From Marinobacter persicus (GTDB lineage: Bacteria > Pseudomonadota > Gammaproteobacteria > Pseudomonadales > Oleiphilaceae): a stretch of 64,000 bases of DNA. Made by a program: the position numbers and the translations under genes. Shown here one piece after another: positions 34,759 through 44,066 of the stretch. A model generated the notes under the pieces. That model did not search any database. It was not told where the DNA came from and saw only the letters and a list, made by a program, of their open reading frames with translations. Each line of letters opens with the position of its first letter. Within the stretch, counting starts at the first letter, position 1. The stretch is taken from contig NZ_FOSC01000004.1 in assembly GCF_900114155.1 (NCBI RefSeq), positions 124,001-188,000 on the forward strand, written 5' to 3'.

Positions 34759-37098
34759 ATGAACAGTATTGCCAGCCGTATTGCCGAAGAACTGGGTGTG
34801 CGCGAACAGCAGGTGAACGCCACCATCGCCCTGCTGGACGAAGGCGCCACCGTGCCGTTTATCGCCCGCTACCGTAAGGAAATCACCGGTTCGCTGGACG
34901 ACAGCCAGCTGCGCAACCTGGAAGACCGCCTGCGTTACCTGCGCGAGCTGGAAGACCGGCGCGGCACCATCCTTAACAGTATTGAGGAACAGGGCAAGCT
35001 GACCGATGAACTGCGCGCGGCTATCGAGGCGGCAGACACCAAGAACCGTCTGGAAGACCTGTATCTGCCCTACAAGCCCAAACGCCGAACCAAGGCCCAG
35101 ATTGCCCGGGAAGCGGGCCTGGAGCCCCTGGCCGACGCCCTGTTTGATACCCCCGATCTGGATCCGGAAGCGACCGCGGCGGATTACCTCAACGCAGAGG
35201 CCGGTATTGATGACACCAAAGCCGCGCTCGACGGTGCCCGCTATATCCTGATGGAGCGTTTTGCCGAAGACGCCGAACTGCTGGGCACCTTGCGGGATTT
35301 CATCTGGCAGCAGGCCAGCCTGAAGGTCACCGTGGTGCCGGGCAAGGAAACCGAGGGTGCCAAGTTCCGGGATTATTTTGATCACGTCGAGCCACTGAAA
35401 AAGGTGCCCTCTCACCGGGCGCTGGCCATTCTGCGCGGCCGCAACGAAGGCATTCTGGCCTACTCGCTGGTGGTCGGCGATGGCGAAGACGATCGCCGCC
35501 AGCCGCACCCGGCCGAACAGCGCATCGCCGCTCGGTGGAACATCCAGGATCAGGGCCGCGCCGCCGATAAATGGCTGTCGGATGTGGTGCGCTGGACCTG
35601 GCGGGTGAAGTTGTCCACCCAGATCGAGACCGATCTGATGGCGCAGGTGCGTGAGGCGGCCGAAAGCGAGGCCATTAATGTGTTCGCCGCCAATCTCAAA
35701 GACCTCTTGCTGCTGGCGCCGGCCGGCCCAAGGCCCACCCTGGGCCTGGACCCGGGGCTGCGCACCGGCGTGAAAGTGGCGGTGATCGACGGCACGGGCG
35801 GCGTCTCCGACCACGGCGCCATCTACCCCCACGCTCCGAAAAACCAGTGGGACCAGTCCATCGAGCAGCTGGCCGCCTGGTGCCGGAAGTACAAGATTGA
35901 ACTGGTGGCCATTGGTAACGGCACCGCCTCCCGGGAAACCGAAAAGCTGGTGGCTGACCTGTGCAAGCGTTACCCGGAGCTGAAGCTGGCACGGATCATC
36001 GTCAGCGAATCCGGCGCGTCGGTTTATTCCGCATCTGAATTTGCCTCCCGTGAATTGCCGGACCTGGACGTGACCATCCGGGGTGCCGTCTCCATCGCCC
36101 GTCGCCTGCAGGATCCGCTGGCGGAACTGGTGAAGATCGAGCCCAAGTCCATTGGCGTGGGCCAGTACCAGCACGACGTGTCCCAGGTGCAGCTGTCCCG
36201 CAGCCTGGATGCGGTGGTGGAAGACTGCGTAAACGGTGTGGGCGTGGACCTGAATACGGCCTCCATACCTTTGCTGACCCGCGTTTCGGGCCTGAATGCC
36301 ACCATCGCCCGTAATATCGTTGATTTTCGCAGCCAGAACGGCATGTTCACCAACCGTAAGCAGCTGCTGAAAGTGGCCCGGCTGGGCGACCGCACGTTTG
36401 AGCAGGCCGCCGGGTTTTTGCGGGTGGCCGGTGATAATCCGCTGGACCGCTCCTCCGTGCACCCGGAGGCTTACGGCGTGGTGGAGGCCATCGCCGAGAA
36501 AAACGGGCGTGAGGTGGCGTCCATCATTGGCGACAGCCACTTCCTGCGCAGCCTCAAGCCGGAAGACTACGTCACCGAACAATTTGGCTTGCCGACAATC
36601 AAAGACATACTTGCAGAGCTGGAAAAGCCGGGCCGTGATCCGCGCCCGGAATTCCGCTTTGCCAACTTCGAAGACGGGGTGGAAACCCTCAATGACCTCA
36701 AACCGGGCATGATCCTCGAAGGCTCGGTCACCAACGTGACCAACTTTGGCGCGTTCGTCGATATTGGCGTGCACCAGGATGGCCTGGTGCATATTTCCGC
36801 ACTGTCCAATACCTTTGTGAAAGACCCGAGGGAAGTGGTGAAAGCGGGTGATATCGTCAAGGTCAAGGTGATGGAAGTGGACATACCGCGCAAGCGCATC
36901 GGTCTGTCCATGCGCCTGGACGATGAGCCGGGCGCGGAGGTACCGGCGAAAGCCGGCCGTGGGCCGAAAGGGGATAACCGTCGTAGTGGTGGGCCTGGTA
37001 CTGGCAAAAGCCGTGGCCAGAACAATGCGAAAGCACCCCAGGGTGCCATGGCCGGAGCGCTGGCCGAAGCCATGGCTTCGGCGCGCAAGGGCCGTTAA
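34759..37098 (+). CDS. tex: Transcription accessory protein Tex (RNA-binding, S1 domain)
   Basis: 779 aa, as in E. coli YhgF/Tex. Tex N-terminal domain (about 1-190), the YqgF-like RNase H fold ([20 protein letters not shown], about 325-450), helix-hairpin-helix (about 500-560: [20 protein letters not shown]), and a C-terminal S1 RNA-binding domain (about 648-720: [20 protein letters not shown]). A low-complexity basic tail follows. Tex stabilises transcription in some pathogens. gshA starts 24 bp after it with AAGGAG, suggesting a short operon. Confidence 0.95.
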   Translation: MNSIASRIAEELGVREQQVNATIALLDEGATVPFIARYRKEITGSLDDSQLRNLEDRLRYLRELEDRRGTILNSIEEQGKLTDELRAAIEAADTKNRLEDLYLPYKPKRRTKAQIAREAGLEPLADALFDTPDLDPEATAADYLNAEAGIDDTKAALDGARYILMERFAEDAELLGTLRDFIWQQASLKVTVVPGKETEGAKFRDYFDHVEPLKKVPSHRALAILRGRNEGILAYSLVVGDGEDDRRQPHPAEQRIAARWNIQDQGRAADKWLSDVVRWTWRVKLSTQIETDLMAQVREAAESEAINVFAANLKDLLLLAPAGPRPTLGLDPGLRTGVKVAVIDGTGGVSDHGAIYPHAPKNQWDQSIEQLAAWCRKYKIELVAIGNGTASRETEKLVADLCKRYPELKLARIIVSESGASVYSASEFASRELPDLDVTIRGAVSIARRLQDPLAELVKIEPKSIGVGQYQHDVSQVQLSRSLDAVVEDCVNGVGVDLNTASIPLLTRVSGLNATIARNIVDFRSQNGMFTNRKQLLKVARLGDRTFEQAAGFLRVAGDNPLDRSSVHPEAYGVVEAIAEKNGREVASIIGDSHFLRSLKPEDYVTEQFGLPTIKDILAELEKPGRDPRPEFRFANFEDGVETLNDLKPGMILEGSVTNVTNFGAFVDIGVHQDGLVHISALSNTFVKDPREVVKAGDIVKVKVMEVDIPRKRIGLSMRLDDEPGAEVPAKAGRGPKGDNRRSGGPGTGKSRGQNNAKAPQGAMAGALAEAMASARKGR

Positions 37099-37121
37099 TC
37101 CGATAGCTGAAGGAGTTCAAC

Positions 37122-38678
37122 ATGGCACAATCCCGCCACGCCCTGTTCCATCGGTTTGCCGCAACCGACTGGCATGGCTTTTTGAAAGGGGTTGAGAAAG
37201 AAGGGCTGCGGGTGGATGGCAACGGCTTTATTGCCCAGACCCCGCATCCGAAGGCGCTGGGCTCCACGCTGACCCATCCGCGCATCACCACCGATTACTC
37301 CGAAGCCCTGCTGGAGTTGATCACCCCGGTGTGCGAAAGCACCACCGAAATGCTCGGCTCGCTGCGCCACATTCATCAGTTCGTGCAGCAGAATCTGGGC
37401 GACGAAGTGTTCTGGGCCGCCAGCATGCCCTGCGAAATCGACGGCGATGAGAGCATCCCCATTGCCCAATACGGCAGCTCCAACACTGGTATGCTCAAGC
37501 ATGTGTACCGCCAGGGTCTGGCGGTGCGCTATGGTCGGATCATGCAGAGCATTGCCGGTGCCCATTACAATCTGTCCTTCCCGGACAGCTTCTGGCAAAC
37601 GTGGCAGCAGGTCACCGGCGACCAGAGCACCCTGAAGGACTTCAAATCGGACCAGTATTTCTGGCTGATCCGCAACTTCCGCCGTCGCAGCTGGCTGCTG
37701 ATGTTGCTGTTTGGCGCCTCGCCGGCCCTGGATGACAGTTTTGTGGCTGGGGTGAAACATGACCTAAGTCGTTTTGATGCGCGCACCTGGTACGGCAAGC
37801 ATGCCACCTCCCTGCGCATGGGCGACCTGGGCTACCACAACAACGCCCAGGCGTCGCTCAACATCTGTTTCAACGAGCTGGATTCCTACAGCCGTACCCT
37901 GGAACGTGCCATTCACACCAACTGGCCGGCCTATGAGGCCATCGGTACCCGTCGTGATGGCCAGTTCGTCCAGCTCAACACCAACGTACTGCAGATTGAA
38001 AACGAGTATTACAGCGCGGTGCGGCCGAAGCGAACCACCCGTTCCGGCGAGAAACCGATCCAGGCACTGGATGCCCGTGGCGTGGAATATGTGGAAGTGC
38101 GCTGCCTGGATCTGGACCCGTTCTCGCCGGTGGGCGTTACCCGTGAGCAGATCGATTTCCTCGACCTGTTCCTGCTGGACTGCCTGCTGTCGGATTCACC
38201 AAGGATCAGTGACGAGGAATGCGAGCGCCTGGACGACAACTACAAGGACGTGATCGCCAACGGCCGCTGGCAGGACCTGACCCTGTGCCGGGCCGGCGAG
38301 CGGGTGCCGGCCGGTGAAGCCGCCAAAGACATGCTGGCACAGCTGGAGCCGCTGGCGGAGAGGCTGGACAGCTGGGCCGGCAATGACACCTACCGCTCGG
38401 CACTGAAGGCTCAGGCAGAAAAATTGCAGGGCACGGATTGGGCGGTCCCGTCGGCGCAGGTACTGGAGGCCATGAGCGCTTCCGGACAGGGCCACCGGGA
38501 TTGGGTACAGGCGATTTCACGCCAGCACCAGCAGACGCTGCTTAACGAGCCGCTACCGGCGGACGTGTTGGCCGACTACCAGGCCATGAGCCGGGATTCT
38601 CTGGCTGAGCAGTCGGCCATTGAAGCGGCGGAAACCCAGCCGTTTGCCGAGTTCCTGGATGCTTACCTGAAAGCCTGA
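37122..38678 (+). CDS. gshA: Glutamate-cysteine ligase
   Basis: 518 aa, the same length as E. coli GshA. Segments GVEKEGLRVDGNGFIAQTPH and KALGSTLTHPRITTDYSEAL, and the conserved ELITPV...E and GMLKHVYRQGLAVRYGR regions, identify the proteobacterial class 1 enzyme. It joins glutamate and cysteine in the first step of glutathione synthesis, which supplies the AdhC/FghA formaldehyde pathway in this same window. Starts 24 bp after tex. Confidence 0.96.
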   Translation: MAQSRHALFHRFAATDWHGFLKGVEKEGLRVDGNGFIAQTPHPKALGSTLTHPRITTDYSEALLELITPVCESTTEMLGSLRHIHQFVQQNLGDEVFWAASMPCEIDGDESIPIAQYGSSNTGMLKHVYRQGLAVRYGRIMQSIAGAHYNLSFPDSFWQTWQQVTGDQSTLKDFKSDQYFWLIRNFRRRSWLLMLLFGASPALDDSFVAGVKHDLSRFDARTWYGKHATSLRMGDLGYHNNAQASLNICFNELDSYSRTLERAIHTNWPAYEAIGTRRDGQFVQLNTNVLQIENEYYSAVRPKRTTRSGEKPIQALDARGVEYVEVRCLDLDPFSPVGVTREQIDFLDLFLLDCLLSDSPRISDEECERLDDNYKDVIANGRWQDLTLCRAGERVPAGEAAKDMLAQLEPLAERLDSWAGNDTYRSALKAQAEKLQGTDWAVPSAQVLEAMSASGQGHRDWVQAISRQHQQTLLNEPLPADVLADYQAMSRDSLAEQSAIEAAETQPFAEFLDAYLKA

Positions 38679-38707
38679 GGTCTTCAGAGGGGGGTGGTCG
38701 GGCCTTG

Positions 38708-39193
38708 TCAGCGCTGGACCACATACTCGGTGAAGAACACGCTGGTGATCTGTTCACCGGTTTGCTGCTCTTCCAGTACCTGGTTGATCCGTTGTGTGGC
38801 GGCTTCAACCAGAGCCTGTTTGCCTTCGTTGGAGTCCACCCGGGCCGTGTCTGTCTGCTCTCCGAACAGCAGCACCAGCTCGTGGCGGAGCCTTGGCATA
38901 TGGGCCTCGACCGCCTCTCGTACACCCTCAGACGAGGCGCGCAGTGTTACGGCCGCCTTAAGGTAGTCTACTTTATTGCCGGGCTGGCCAATATGGGTGA
39001 CAAACGCCGGTTTCATTTCGATGTAATCGACGATCTTTTCGGCCTCTTCCCCGGCGTCGGCGTTTTCCTCACTGGCAGTGTCGTCGCCTGCCTCGTCCTG
39101 GGCCTGGACAGGCAGCGCAAAGGCCGTGCAGAACAGGAAGATAAGGGTCAGTAGTCTGGCTCTGGCAATGGTCATAGGATTGGCGTTCTTCAT
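38708..39193 (-). CDS. FliL-like exported protein
   Basis: 161 aa. Signal peptide-like N-terminus (ARARLLTLIFLFCTAFALPV, about residues 10-31), an acidic linker, then a FliL-type domain (YIEMKPAFVTHIGQPGNKVD, LKAAVTLRASSEGVREAVEA, PRLRHELVLLFGEQ, ITSVFFTEYVVQR). FliL proteins are normally anchored membrane factors of the flagellar motor; here the hydrophobic segment looks cleavable and no flagellar gene is near. The start could also be ATG 39175. Convergent with gshA and 58 bp from the divergent dsbB. Confidence 0.82.
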   Translation of the reverse strand: MKNANPMTIARARLLTLIFLFCTAFALPVQAQDEAGDDTASEENADAGEEAEKIVDYIEMKPAFVTHIGQPGNKVDYLKAAVTLRASSEGVREAVEAHMPRLRHELVLLFGEQTDTARVDSNEGKQALVEAATQRINQVLEEQQTGEQITSVFFTEYVVQR

Positions 39194-39251
39194 AGGGTAC
39201 GATTGGTTTCATTCATTTCTGCAGTCCACATAATGATTCCGGGGTGACGTT

Positions 39252-39758
39252 TTGACAAGCAGATGGGTATACGGGCTCGTTTTTCTGGTGTGTGCAGCAC
39301 TGTTGGCGACCGCGCTTTACATGGAGAAGGTGATGGGGCTGGAACCCTGCCCGTTGTGCTGGCTGCAGCGTTTCGCCTTTGCCGGCGCCGGCTTGGTGGC
39401 TCTGGTGGCGTTTTTGCACAGGCCATCAGGCTTTGGTAACCGGGTATACGGTTTTTTGCTGGCGCTGACGGCCGGTGCGGGTCTTGGCGTGGCCGGTCGC
39501 CAGCTCTGGCTGCAGAGTCTGCCGGCGGATCAGGCGCCGGCCTGTGGCCCGTCAGTGGATTACATGCTGGATGTCCTGCCCTGGTTTGAAGTGCTGAAAA
39601 CCGCGCTGCAGGGTACCGGTGACTGTGCCGAGGTGGTCTGGCGTTTTCTGGGCCTGAGTATTCCGGGCTGGACCGCGCTGTTCTTTGCCGTGCTGGTGGT
39701 GATTGGTCTGGTGATGATGTTCCGCCGGTACCGGCCCAAGAGCTGGTTACTGCGCTGA
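39252..39758 (+). CDS. dsbB: Disulfide bond formation protein DsbB
   Basis: 168 aa with four membrane helices; TTG start with GGGGTGA upstream. The two cysteine pairs are at 33/36 (CPLC, first periplasmic loop) and 98/125 (ACGPS and DCAEV, second loop). Family segments LEPCPLCWLQRFAF and AGRQLWLQ are intact. DsbB re-oxidises DsbA and passes electrons to quinone. Alone on the plus strand, before rsd. Confidence 0.94.
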   Translation: MTSRWVYGLVFLVCAALLATALYMEKVMGLEPCPLCWLQRFAFAGAGLVALVAFLHRPSGFGNRVYGFLLALTAGAGLGVAGRQLWLQSLPADQAPACGPSVDYMLDVLPWFEVLKTALQGTGDCAEVVWRFLGLSIPGWTALFFAVLVVIGLVMMFRRYRPKSWLLR

Positions 39759-39834
39759 AACAGTTGCGGGGCCCGCGCGCCTTGGGGTAACTTGATGCTT
39801 GCACGGTACTAGCCATGAACAGGAGACGGGTGTC

Positions 39835-40314
39835 ATGTTGGAGAATTGCCAGAACGCCAGGGAACGTTGGGGTGGCGTCAGCGAATTGATCGACCGCTGG
39901 CTGAAAGAGCGCCAGGAACTGCTGGTGCACTATTGCGCCCTCTCCGGCGAAACCGACAGGGAGGATGTCCAGGCGTTACAGCCCAAGTTTGTCCGCCTGT
40001 GCGAAGTGTTGATGGATTACGTGTCGGCCGGCCACTTTGAAGTGTACGAGCAGTTGATCCAGGAAGCCCGGGAGTTCAACGATGGGGGCCTTGAACTGGC
40101 TGCCCGCGTATACCCGCAAATCGAGAAAACCACCGAGGTGGCTTTGAACTTCAACGATCGTCTGGATGGCGGAGCTTTGAGCGGCGAAGACACGGAGCAA
40201 CTGTTCGGGGAGTTGTCCAGGCTGGGCGAAGCGCTGGAGAACCGCTTCGAGATGGAAGACGTGCTGATTGACCAGCTGCACAATGCCCACGCCAGCAAGC
40301 TGGAATCGGTCTGA
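39835..40314 (+). CDS. rsd: Anti-sigma-70 regulator Rsd/AlgQ
   Basis: 159 aa from ATG 39835 with GGAGA upstream; the earlier in-frame ATG is not favoured. Helical Rsd/AlgQ domain: MLENCQNARERWGGVSELID, RWLKERQELLVHYCAL, FVRLCEVLMDYVSAGHFEVY. These proteins bind the sigma-70 factor region 4 and free core RNA polymerase for other sigma factors; AlgQ of Pseudomonas also affects alginate and virulence gene expression. It ends at a strong terminator. Confidence 0.92.
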   Translation: MLENCQNARERWGGVSELIDRWLKERQELLVHYCALSGETDREDVQALQPKFVRLCEVLMDYVSAGHFEVYEQLIQEAREFNDGGLELAARVYPQIEKTTEVALNFNDRLDGGALSGEDTEQLFGELSRLGEALENRFEMEDVLIDQLHNAHASKLESV

Positions 40315-40337
40315 CCCGGCAAGTGCCGTGAACGGAT

Positions 40338-40370
40338 AAAAAATGGCCCGGAATGTCCGGGCCATTTTTG
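40338..40370. terminator. Bidirectional terminator between rsd and the FKBP gene
   Basis: AAATGGCCCGGA and TCCGGGCCATTT form a 12-bp stem with a 3-nt loop, with an A-run before and a T-run after. The two convergent genes share it. Confidence 0.92.
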
Positions 40371-40384
40371 TTTGCACGCAGCGG

Positions 40385-41098
40385 TTATTCGCCGTCAGGA
40401 TTGACCGCCAGCAGCTCCACGTCAAACACCAGGGTCTCGTTCGGGCCGATCGCCTGGTTGCCGCCCGCGCCGTAGGCCAGGTCAGACGGGATGTAGAGCT
40501 TGTATCGCGCGCCCTCGCTCATCAGTTGCAGGCCTTCGGTCCAGCCGGGGATGACCTGGTTCAGGCCGAAAGTGACCGGTTCGCCCCGCTCGCGGGAACT
40601 GTCAAACACTTCGCCATTGATCAGTTCGCCGGTGTAGTGCACTTCCACCTGATCGGTCTCGGCCGGGCTGTCGCCGTTGCCTTCCTCGATCACCTCGTAT
40701 TGCAGGCCGGACTCCGTCACGGTCACGCCTTCGCGCTCGGCGTTTTCCGCCAGGAAGGCTTCACCGGCCTCACGGTTTTTTTCCGCCAGTTCCGCCATCT
40801 GGTTTTGCTGGTCTTCCTGCAACTGCTGCTGGTAGGCCATCAGGGCTTCACGGATTTCTTCGCGGTTCAGGCGCTGTTGGGCTTCGTCACCGGAATGACC
40901 GTGCTGAATGCCCTGCAGGAACTGGTCCATCTGCAGATCGGGAAGGTCATTGGTCATGCGCTCGCCCATCACCAGGCCCATGCCGTAACTGACTTTCTCG
41001 GTGGTGCTTTCCAGGCTTGGCTGTGCCGGTTCTTCCTGGGCGGTACTGCAGCCGGCTACCAGGCCGGTGATGGCGATCGCCAGTAGGGTTTTTTTCAT
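40385..41098 (-). CDS. FKBP-type peptidyl-prolyl isomerase lipoprotein
   Basis: 237 aa. Lipoprotein signal with lipobox VAGC (Cys about 16), an N-terminal dimerisation domain (about 25-110: KVSYGMGLVMGERMTNDLPD), a helical linker, then an FKBP domain (about 125-235: DQVEVHYTGELINGEVFDSS, VIPGWTEGLQLMSEGARYKL, YIPSDLAYGAGG, LVFDVELL). This is the FkpA/Mip architecture: a dimeric periplasmic folding chaperone with prolyl isomerase activity. The lipid anchor would place it on the inner leaflet of the outer membrane or in the periplasm. Confidence 0.93.
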   Translation of the reverse strand: MKKTLLAIAITGLVAGCSTAQEEPAQPSLESTTEKVSYGMGLVMGERMTNDLPDLQMDQFLQGIQHGHSGDEAQQRLNREEIREALMAYQQQLQEDQQNQMAELAEKNREAGEAFLAENAEREGVTVTESGLQYEVIEEGNGDSPAETDQVEVHYTGELINGEVFDSSRERGEPVTFGLNQVIPGWTEGLQLMSEGARYKLYIPSDLAYGAGGNQAIGPNETLVFDVELLAVNPDGE

Positions 41099-41134
41099 GG
41101 GTCTGTCCTTTGGTTTTTACGTTTGATGTCGTGT

Positions 41135-41518
41135 TCAGGAACCACTGGCTGCCGGGTGTTCGTCGAGGGAGAAGGGAGCCCTGTAAGGAGACTGCCAATC
41201 CTCTTCCGGTGCCTTGGGCAGATTGTCCGGCGCGCCGGTATTGTGCCGGTCGATGGCCAGTGTGTTCCAGGAGCCCTGTGCCGGCGGCTTGTCGGCATAA
41301 TGCCAGTTGCCCTCGGTGTCCTGCCACTTGAAGACCACTTCCGGGCCGTCGGTTTCCACCGGCGAGGGTAGCAGGCCCTCAAAATCGGGAATTTCGTGGG
41401 TGTTCAGTTCGCTGACGGGCTCGGAGACGTCATCCGGGTCCCCCAGGCCGAAGAAGATCAGCAACAACAACAGGCCAAGCGCCGGAAATGCCAGGCGGAT
41501 CAACCATTTCATCAGCAT
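41135..41518 (-). CDS. DUF4124-domain protein
   Basis: 127 aa with one N-terminal membrane helix (LIRLAFPALGLLLLLIFFGL) and a DUF4124-type segment (VVFKWQDTEGNWHYADKPPA). The start (ATG 41518 or 41512) overlaps the stop of the upstream TIGR02444-family gene, so the two are translationally coupled. The function of DUF4124 is unknown; it is a short beta-type module in envelope proteins. Confidence 0.75.
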   Translation of the reverse strand: MLMKWLIRLAFPALGLLLLLIFFGLGDPDDVSEPVSELNTHEIPDFEGLLPSPVETDGPEVVFKWQDTEGNWHYADKPPAQGSWNTLAIDRHNTGAPDNLPKAPEEDWQSPYRAPFSLDEHPAASGS

Positions 41519-42051
41519 TGGTCCGGCTCCCGGTCAGTGGCAAGGTGGTTTGCCAGTTGCTCCAGTGTTGTCCGCAGTGACCGGTCCGGTGTCATATCCG
41601 GGGTGGGTGCCGCCGCCTGCAGGTTTTGCCGGATGAGTTGGGCCTGGTCGGGCATGGTGTCTTTCTCGGTTCGACTGGAGTTGAGTGTGTGCCATGCCAG
41701 TGCAAGCTCGGTCTTTTCCGCTTCCAGCTCGGCCCTGGCCAGGGTGTCGCGCAGGTGGCCCAGCGCCTGTGCATGCCTGGGAATGGATTTTCGGGCGCTG
41801 CGGATAACACCGGTTACACGGCTGCGCCACTCTGTTACCTTAGCGCTTTCTTCGCCAGTGAAGCGCTGCCCGTTCTGTGCCAGCCAGCCGGCGCACAGTA
41901 TACGGGTGACATCCCAGCCCCTGGACTGCAAGGCCAGACAGGCTTCGGAAACGGCCGGGTTTTGCCAGCGCGCCAGTGCATAACGCCACAGCGGATTATC
42001 GGTTGTCAATGCATCCGGCAGGATCAGTGGCTCGGGTTCCCGGTGGCTCAT
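41512..42051 (-). CDS. TIGR02444 family protein of unknown function
   Basis: 179 aa from ATG 42051 (MSHREPEPLILPDALTTDNP); ATG 42063 and 42093 are in frame. I prefer 42051 because the segment from LWRYALARWQNPAVSEACLA onward matches the family start, and because 42093 would leave only 2 bp to the divergent ABC-F start. Helical throughout; LCAGWLAQNG and the C-terminal LRQTLEQLANHL-type repeats are seen. No catalytic motif is recognised. It is co-transcribed with the DUF4124 gene downstream. Confidence 0.7.
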   Translation of the reverse strand: MSHREPEPLILPDALTTDNPLWRYALARWQNPAVSEACLALQSRGWDVTRILCAGWLAQNGQRFTGEESAKVTEWRSRVTGVIRSARKSIPRHAQALGHLRDTLARAELEAEKTELALAWHTLNSSRTEKDTMPDQAQLIRQNLQAAAPTPDMTPDRSLRTTLEQLANHLATDREPDQC

Positions 42052-42095
42052 GGCGGGGTGCATCCCTGGCGGCAATCTATTGATAAAAGACATCT

Positions 42096-44042
42096 ATGCT
42101 AACGATAACCGATCTCAGTTTACAACGAGGTGGCGCCTGGTTGCTAGAAGGCGTCAATCTCACCGTACAGCCAGGCCAGCGGGTGGCCATTGTCGGCGCC
42201 AATGGCGCCGGTAAATCCAGCCTTTTCCAGTTGTTGTTGGGTCAGTTGGCGCCGGAGCAGGGCAGTGTCTCTCTGCCCGGTGGCTGTCGTATTGCCCACA
42301 TGGCCCAGGAGTTCGAGGCTTCCAGTCGCTCGGCCCGGGATTTTGTTCTGGATGGTGATTTCGAGCTGCGTCGAATGGAGCGGGAGCTGGCCGATGCAGA
42401 GGCCCGGGGCGATGACCATGAAGCAGCCCGGATTCATGGCGAGCTGGATGTGCACGAAGCCTGGTCGGCACCGCGCCGCGCAGAGACCCTGTTGCGCGGG
42501 TTGGGCTTTGCTGACAGCGACACCGACCGGCCGGTGTCGGCGTTCTCCGGCGGCTGGCGGATTCGGCTTAATCTCGCCCAGGCGTTGATGCGCCCGTCCG
42601 ACCTGCTGTTGCTGGACGAGCCCACCAACCACCTGGACCTGGACGCCTGCCTGTGGCTGGAGAACTGGTTACGCCGCTACCCCGGCACCCTGTTGTTTAT
42701 CTCCCATGACCGGGATTTCATGGACCGGGTGGCCACCCACCTGGTGCATTTCGATCAGCGAAAACTGGAGCTGTATACCGGCAACTATACCGCCTTCGAA
42801 ACCCAGCGCAGTGAGCGACTGGCATTGCAGCAGGCCAACTATGAGCGCCAGCAGGCCCGCATTGCCGAAATCCAGCGCTTTATTGACCGGTTCAAGGCGA
42901 AAGCCACCAAGGCCAAGCAGGCCCAGAGCCGGGTGAAGGCGCTGGAACGCATGGAAAAAATTGCCCCGGCCCACGTGGATTCGCCGTTCAGTTTCGAGTT
43001 TCCGGTGGCCGAAAAAGTCTCCAATCCACTGCTGTCGATCCGCCAGGGCGAGGCCGGGCACGGCCACACGCCGATCCTGCGGGATATCAATGTGACACTG
43101 TTGCCCGGTTCACGCATTGGTTTGCTGGGGCCCAACGGTGCTGGCAAGTCCACGTTCATGGATGCCTTGCGAGGGGCCGGAACCCTGCTGTCGGGCGAGC
43201 GGACCTGTGGTGAGCATCTGGCCATTGGCTATTTTGCCCAGCATCAGCTTGAGGCCCTGGATCTGGATGCCAGTCCCTTCCTGCACCTGCAGCGACTGGC
43301 ACCGAAAGCGTCCGAGCAGAGCGTGCGCAACTTCCTGGGCGGCTTTGATTTTCACGGCGACGAGGCGTTAACGCCGATCCGCTCCTTCTCCGGGGGCGAA
43401 AAGGCGCGGGTGGCCCTGGCAGTGATCGCCTGGCAACGGCCGAATCTGTTGCTGCTGGATGAGCCCACCAACCACCTGGACCTGGAAATGCGCCAGGCGC
43501 TGACCATGGCGCTGCAGAATTTTGACGGTGCGATTGTGGTGGTCTCCCACGATCGGCACCTGCTGCGCAATACGGTGGACGATTTCTGGCTGGTGTGCGA
43601 TGGCACCGTGGCCGAGTACGACGGCGATCTGGAAGACTACGAGCGCTGGCTCGCCGAGCGCCGCAAAGACGAAGAGGCGCCACCCCGACGGGAATTACCT
43701 GAGCCGGCGGCACAAGCACCCGCCAATACATCGGCTACCGCTCTGAGTGCCGATGAGCGCAAGGCCCGCAAGCGCCGGGAAGCGGAGCTGCGCAAGCAGC
43801 TGAGTCCGTTCCGAAAACAGCAGGCTGCGCTGGAAAAAGACATGGAACGTTTGCAGGCGGGCCTGCAGGATGTGGAGCACCGTCTGGCGGAGCCTGAGAT
43901 GTATCAGGAGGGGCAGAAGGCACGGTTGAAAGAGCTGTTGGGCGAGCAGGCAGAGCTGAAACGACAGCTGGAAGCGGCGGAGAGCCAGTGGCTGGAAGTC
44001 AGTGAAACCGTGGAGGAGATGGAGGCTGCCCTGGCAGAGTGA
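42096..44042 (+). CDS. ABC-F family ATPase (YheS-like)
   Basis: 648 aa with two ABC domains: Walker A GANGAGKSS (about 34) and GPNGAGKST (about 345), signatures FSGGWRIRLNLAQ and FSGGEKARVALAV, and Walker B LLLLDEPTNHLDL in both. No membrane helices. The inter-domain linker (QANYERQQARIAEIQRFIDR) is the ABC-F P-site tRNA-interaction motif region, and a charged coiled-coil C-terminus (about 540-645) follows. The architecture fits YheS, a ribosome-associated translation factor. The start is close to that of the divergent gene, so its promoter must overlap the opposite coding region. Confidence 0.93.
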   Translation: MLTITDLSLQRGGAWLLEGVNLTVQPGQRVAIVGANGAGKSSLFQLLLGQLAPEQGSVSLPGGCRIAHMAQEFEASSRSARDFVLDGDFELRRMERELADAEARGDDHEAARIHGELDVHEAWSAPRRAETLLRGLGFADSDTDRPVSAFSGGWRIRLNLAQALMRPSDLLLLDEPTNHLDLDACLWLENWLRRYPGTLLFISHDRDFMDRVATHLVHFDQRKLELYTGNYTAFETQRSERLALQQANYERQQARIAEIQRFIDRFKAKATKAKQAQSRVKALERMEKIAPAHVDSPFSFEFPVAEKVSNPLLSIRQGEAGHGHTPILRDINVTLLPGSRIGLLGPNGAGKSTFMDALRGAGTLLSGERTCGEHLAIGYFAQHQLEALDLDASPFLHLQRLAPKASEQSVRNFLGGFDFHGDEALTPIRSFSGGEKARVALAVIAWQRPNLLLLDEPTNHLDLEMRQALTMALQNFDGAIVVVSHDRHLLRNTVDDFWLVCDGTVAEYDGDLEDYERWLAERRKDEEAPPRRELPEPAAQAPANTSATALSADERKARKRREAELRKQLSPFRKQQAALEKDMERLQAGLQDVEHRLAEPEMYQEGQKARLKELLGEQAELKRQLEAAESQWLEVSETVEEMEAALAE

Positions 44043-44066
44043 TTCCGCCAGGGCTTGCCCGCAGGG

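Noticed and set aside
34681..36792. A 703-codon open frame on the minus strand opposite tex
   Set aside because: It is antisense to a clear Tex protein with conserved domains; its composition (Gln, His, Val rich) is typical of a mirrored GC-rich codon pattern, and it has no recognisable domain or ribosome site.
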